Under the pieces are notes generated by a model. It searched no databases and was not told the origin of the DNA. It worked only from the letters and a program-made list of their open reading frames with translations. This document shows positions 12,872-15,301 of a stretch of DNA of 15,301 bases, piece after piece. A program made the translations under genes and the position numbers. Numbering within the stretch: position 1 is the first letter of the stretch; each line of letters opens with the position of its first letter. The stretch is taken from the NCBI GenBank assembly GCA_050050615.1, contig JASFTV010000050.1, positions 1 to 15,301 on the forward strand, given 5' to 3'. The DNA is from JASFTV01 sp050050615 (GTDB lineage Bacteria; Desulfobacterota; DSM-4660; Desulfatiglandales; HGW-15).

Positions 12872-13231
12872 TTACTCGGACGTCTTTTGCTCCACGCCTC
12901 TAAGTCCTTGCCTGAACAGTCTCCCACACGCCGTAAACATCGTAAACGGGGTAGATAGGAGAGGCAAGTCATACAGGCGCGCCTGAGCTATCACGTCCTG
13001 ATCGGGTTGCTTGCCTCTAACCATGACCACGGCGGCCACGCCTGCAATGACCGCCGTGCGGATGACCTGCAACGTATTTAGCCCTGATAGAACAACAACA
13101 CCGTCCTTAGGGCCTCTCAAGAGGTCGCTCATCAGATCGCTGCCGGCACCGGCCTTGATCGTCATGTCCAGCTTATCCTCACCCACGACCAGGTCTGCCC
13201 TCAAGATCTCTTTGATCTCCGACAATTTCAT
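12872..13231 (-). CDS. DRTGG-domain protein (first copy)
   Basis: A 119-residue stand-alone DRTGG-type protein. The signature is degenerate: KAGAGSDLMSDLLRG occupies the place of the D-R-x-x-G-G stretch. It then shows the alternating hydrophobic strands usual for the domain and the PLLSTPF segment near the end. I chose the ATG at 13231 over a TTG two codons upstream because the paralogue at 10789-11136 begins at the same point of the alignment. It follows the NuoE-type gene by 27 bp and opens the six-gene regulatory cassette. The role, binding of a small ligand to control the neighbouring ATPases or hydrogenase-like protein, is inferred. Confidence 0.78.
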   Translation of the reverse strand: MKLSEIKEILRADLVVGEDKLDMTIKAGAGSDLMSDLLRGPKDGVVVLSGLNTLQVIRTAVIAGVAAVVMVRGKQPDQDVIAQARLYDLPLLSTPFTMFTACGRLFRQGLRGVEQKTSE

Positions 13232-13258
13232 GGCCAAGCCCCGTCGTAGAGCACCGCT

Positions 13259-13759
13259 CTACTCGTACCTGTTTAAGATGGATTCAATCCTGCTTAAGGT
13301 CACCCCGCCATGGGTATCTTCATCAATCACCATAACGGGGGCCAGACCGCAGGCTCCCAAACACCGGACGGCCTCAAGGGAAAAACGTCTGTCCTCGCTC
13401 GTCTGACCGACTTCGAGGCCGTATTTTTCGACGAGTGCTTTGATGATGTTCTTCGTGCCCCTGACATAACATGCTGTGCCGAGGCAGACTTTGATGGTGT
13501 GTCTCCCCTTCGGCACCATGGAAAAAAAGGAATAAAATGTCACCACGCCATAGATGGTGCTGCCCGGTATGTTGAGCTTGCTGCCGATATATTCCTGCAG
13601 TTCCACGGGAAGATAGCCAACAGCGCCTTGACTCTCTTCCAAGACGGGAATAAGAGATCCCGGTTTCCCTTTAAAAGCTTCAATAATCTCATCCACCTTT
13701 GATACCAATTCAGGGGTGAGGTCCGGATTGATCGCTTCGAGATTCTGTCCGTAAAACAT
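13259..13759 (-). CDS. NuoE/HydC-type [2Fe-2S] subunit (24-kDa family)
   Basis: A 166-residue protein of the NADH dehydrogenase 24-kDa family, of the usual length. The thioredoxin-like domain carries the four cluster cysteines in VCLGTACYVRG (Cys92, Cys97) and VRCLGACGLAP (Cys133, Cys137); the helical N-terminal part holds LIPVLEESQGAVGYLP. In HydABC hydrogenases and NAD-linked formate dehydrogenases this subunit pairs with NuoF/HydB to pass electrons between the active site and NAD. Start: ATG with GGAG about seven bases upstream. It lies 103 bp after fdhA, while its NuoF partner is some 4.6 kb further along, beyond the inserted regulatory cassette. Confidence 0.93.
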   Translation of the reverse strand: MFYGQNLEAINPDLTPELVSKVDEIIEAFKGKPGSLIPVLEESQGAVGYLPVELQEYIGSKLNIPGSTIYGVVTFYSFFSMVPKGRHTIKVCLGTACYVRGTKNIIKALVEKYGLEVGQTSEDRRFSLEAVRCLGACGLAPVMVIDEDTHGGVTLSRIESILNRYE

Positions 13760-13862
13760 GCTTTGCTCTCCTTAAGTTTGATACCGCTTCTAGCGCTTTT
13801 TCAGCACTCATAGCCAAGCCTCCTGAATGCTGCACGCCCCATCACAAATGGTCCATAAGGTG

Positions 13863-15301
13863 CTACGCCTTATCGATCCTTACCGCGCAAACCTTGTATT
13901 CAGGGATCTTGGCCGTGGGATCAAGAGCTGCATTGGTCAGCTCGTTGGCTGCAGCCACCGCATAGTGGAAGGGGATAAATACAGTTCCATCGACAGCCAT
14001 ATCAGAGATCTTGGCCTTCACCTCTATCTCCCCACGTCTCGAGGCAACCTTTATCACATCCCCTTCGTGGAGTTGATACGCTTCAGCATCCTTCGGTGAT
14101 ATCTCCACAAAACACTCGGGAGCAATCTCGTTGAGCCCCTCAGATTTCATACTCATCGTCCCGGTGTGGTACTGGTAGAGTATTCGACCCGTGGTCAAGT
14201 AAAGAGGATATTGGTCATCAGGGACTTCCGCCGGTGGAATCCAGTCAATCCCATGAAAAACCCCCAAGCCGCAGGTAAATTGGTCCATATGCAGACATGG
14301 CGTCCCGGGATGATCCGTCCCCGTGCAGGGCCAATGAACCCCGTCCGTTTTCAGACGCTCATAATTGATTCCACAATAGGAGGGCGTCACTTCCGAAATC
14401 TCCGTCATAATGGCCTGAGCACTATCATAGGACATGGGATATCCCAGGCGCCCCGAAAGATTGCTGATGATCTTCCAGTCCGCCATCGCCTCACCGGGGG
14501 AATCTACAGCCTTTCGAACACGCTGTACTTTTCGTTCTGTATTGGTAAAGGTGCCCTCTTTCTCTGCAAACGTGGCTGAGGGCAAAACCACATCAGCCAT
14601 CCTTGCCGTCTCGGTAAGAAATATGTCTTGGACTACCAGAAAATCCAGATTCTCCAGGCTCTTCTTGGCATGCCTCAGATCGGGATCCGAGACCATCGGG
14701 TTCTCGCCTATGACATAGAGCGCCTTTAGTGTCCCTTGGTGGGCCACCTCCATCATCTCCGTGACAGTCAATCCGGCCTGATCGGGCAGACGCTCAACCC
14801 CCCATGCCTTGGCCATACGTTCCCGTACAGCCCTGTCGGCCACCTTCTGGTATCCTGTAAAAACGTTGGGCAGAGCGCCCATGTCACAGGCACCCTGTAC
14901 ATTGTTCTGGCCCCGGAGCGGGTTCACACCCCCACCTTCGATGCCCACATTCCCGCAAAGCATCGCCAGATTTGCCAAGGACTTGACGTTGTCGGTTCCG
15001 CTGATATGTTGCGTGATCCCCATTGCGTACAGAATCGATGCGGCTGACGCTTGAGCATAGAGCCGCGCTGCCGCGATGAGGTCGTCTTTTGGAATCCCCG
15101 TAATCTCCTCCACATAATCTGGCGTGTATTTGTCGACCGCCTGTTTCAAATCTTCCAAACCCACGGTGCGTGATGTCACATAAGCCTCATCGTAAAGGTT
15201 CTCTTTGATGATGATATGCATCATCCCGTTGATCCACGCGACATCCGTTCCTAGGTTTTGCCTCAGCCAGAGGGTGGCAAACCTTGTGATGGGAACCTTG
15301 C
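13863..15301 (-). CDS. fdhA: Formate dehydrogenase alpha subunit, C-terminal part (partial)
   Basis: The reading frame is open through the window edge at 15301, so the gene is cut; about 478 residues are visible. They match the C-terminal half of the bis-MGD molybdenum/tungsten formate dehydrogenase catalytic subunit. Signatures are GTDVAWINGMMH near the edge, GITQHISGTDNV, NPLRGQNNVQGACDMGALPN and, near the end, the molybdopterin dinucleotide-binding domain with YLTTGRILYQYHTGTMS. The part holding the cysteine or selenocysteine ligand and the N-terminal iron-sulfur domain lies outside the window, so selenium use cannot be judged. With the NuoE and NuoF-type subunits it should make a cytoplasmic NAD(P)-linked formate dehydrogenase. 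Confidence 0.93.
   Translation of the reverse strand, partial: KVPITRFATLWLRQNLGTDVAWINGMMHIIIKENLYDEAYVTSRTVGLEDLKQAVDKYTPDYVEEITGIPKDDLIAAARLYAQASAASILYAMGITQHISGTDNVKSLANLAMLCGNVGIEGGGVNPLRGQNNVQGACDMGALPNVFTGYQKVADRAVRERMAKAWGVERLPDQAGLTVTEMMEVAHQGTLKALYVIGENPMVSDPDLRHAKKSLENLDFLVVQDIFLTETARMADVVLPSATFAEKEGTFTNTERKVQRVRKAVDSPGEAMADWKIISNLSGRLGYPMSYDSAQAIMTEISEVTPSYCGINYERLKTDGVHWPCTGTDHPGTPCLHMDQFTCGLGVFHGIDWIPPAEVPDDQYPLYLTTGRILYQYHTGTMSMKSEGLNEIAPECFVEISPKDAEAYQLHEGDVIKVASRRGEIEVKAKISDMAVDGTVFIPFHYAVAAANELTNAALDPTAKIPEYKVCAVRIDKA

Noticed and set aside
12856..12972. N-terminal extension of the anti-sigma-type protein to 12972
   Set aside because: It would overlap the DRTGG gene by about 100 bp and adds an arginine-rich, non-conserved tail; the ATG at 12855 fits the family start better.
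1..15301. CRISPR arrays, tRNA or rRNA genes, phage or toxin-antitoxin genes
   Set aside because: I looked for regularly spaced repeats, cloverleaf-like sequences and typical proteins and found none; the octamer repeats are contiguous, without spacers.

Overview
All genes in this window lie on the minus strand, so the genetic reading direction is from high to low coordinates. The gene content suggests an anaerobic, sulfate-reducing or syntrophic bacterium, most likely of the Desulfobacterota (former Deltaproteobacteria). The clues are an NAD-linked formate dehydrogenase with hydrogenase-type diaphorase subunits, an Rnf complex with a c3-like tetraheme cytochrome, and intergenic octamer repeats. 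This placement is an inference from gene content; no rRNA or tRNA gene is present.

Region 1 (15301 to 5646) is a formate dehydrogenase operon. It starts with the C-terminal 478 residues of a molybdenum/tungsten formate dehydrogenase alpha subunit (FdhA) and a 24-kDa NuoE/HydC-type [2Fe-2S] subunit. It ends with a thioredoxin-like ferredoxin and a 1008-residue fusion of a NuoF/HydB diaphorase with a GltD/NfnB-type flavoprotein. Between these redox subunits sits a tightly packed six-gene cassette of signalling-type proteins: DRTGG, anti-sigma-type ATPase, an [FeFe]-hydrogenase-like protein, a second DRTGG, a PHP-domain protein and a second HATPase. The catalytic subunits would link formate oxidation to NAD(P)H and probably ferredoxin. 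The embedded cassette looks like a redox or metabolite sensing module.

Region 2 (5645 to 4838) is an 808-bp non-coding stretch. It holds a MITE-like element of about 225 bp with 23-bp perfect terminal inverted repeats, and a small dyad closer to the next operon.

Region 3 (4837 to 1) is an Rnf operon: membrane-anchored tetraheme cytochrome c, then rnfC, rnfD, rnfG, rnfE, rnfA and, after an unusual 325-bp spacer, the first six codons of rnfB. RnfA, RnfE and RnfG carry their expected cofactor residues. RnfC, however, lacks the glycine-rich FMN/NADH motif, and RnfD appears to lack the flavinylated threonine. With the cytochrome, this points to a variant Rnf that exchanges electrons between ferredoxin and a periplasmic/membrane cytochrome pool rather than NADH. 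That is the most interesting hypothesis in the window. The two operons together would let ferredoxin reduced in the formate module feed an ion-pumping Rnf, or the reverse.

Two intergenic gaps (20-344 and 9285-9499) carry degenerate 8-bp-period TCCA/TGGA repeats.
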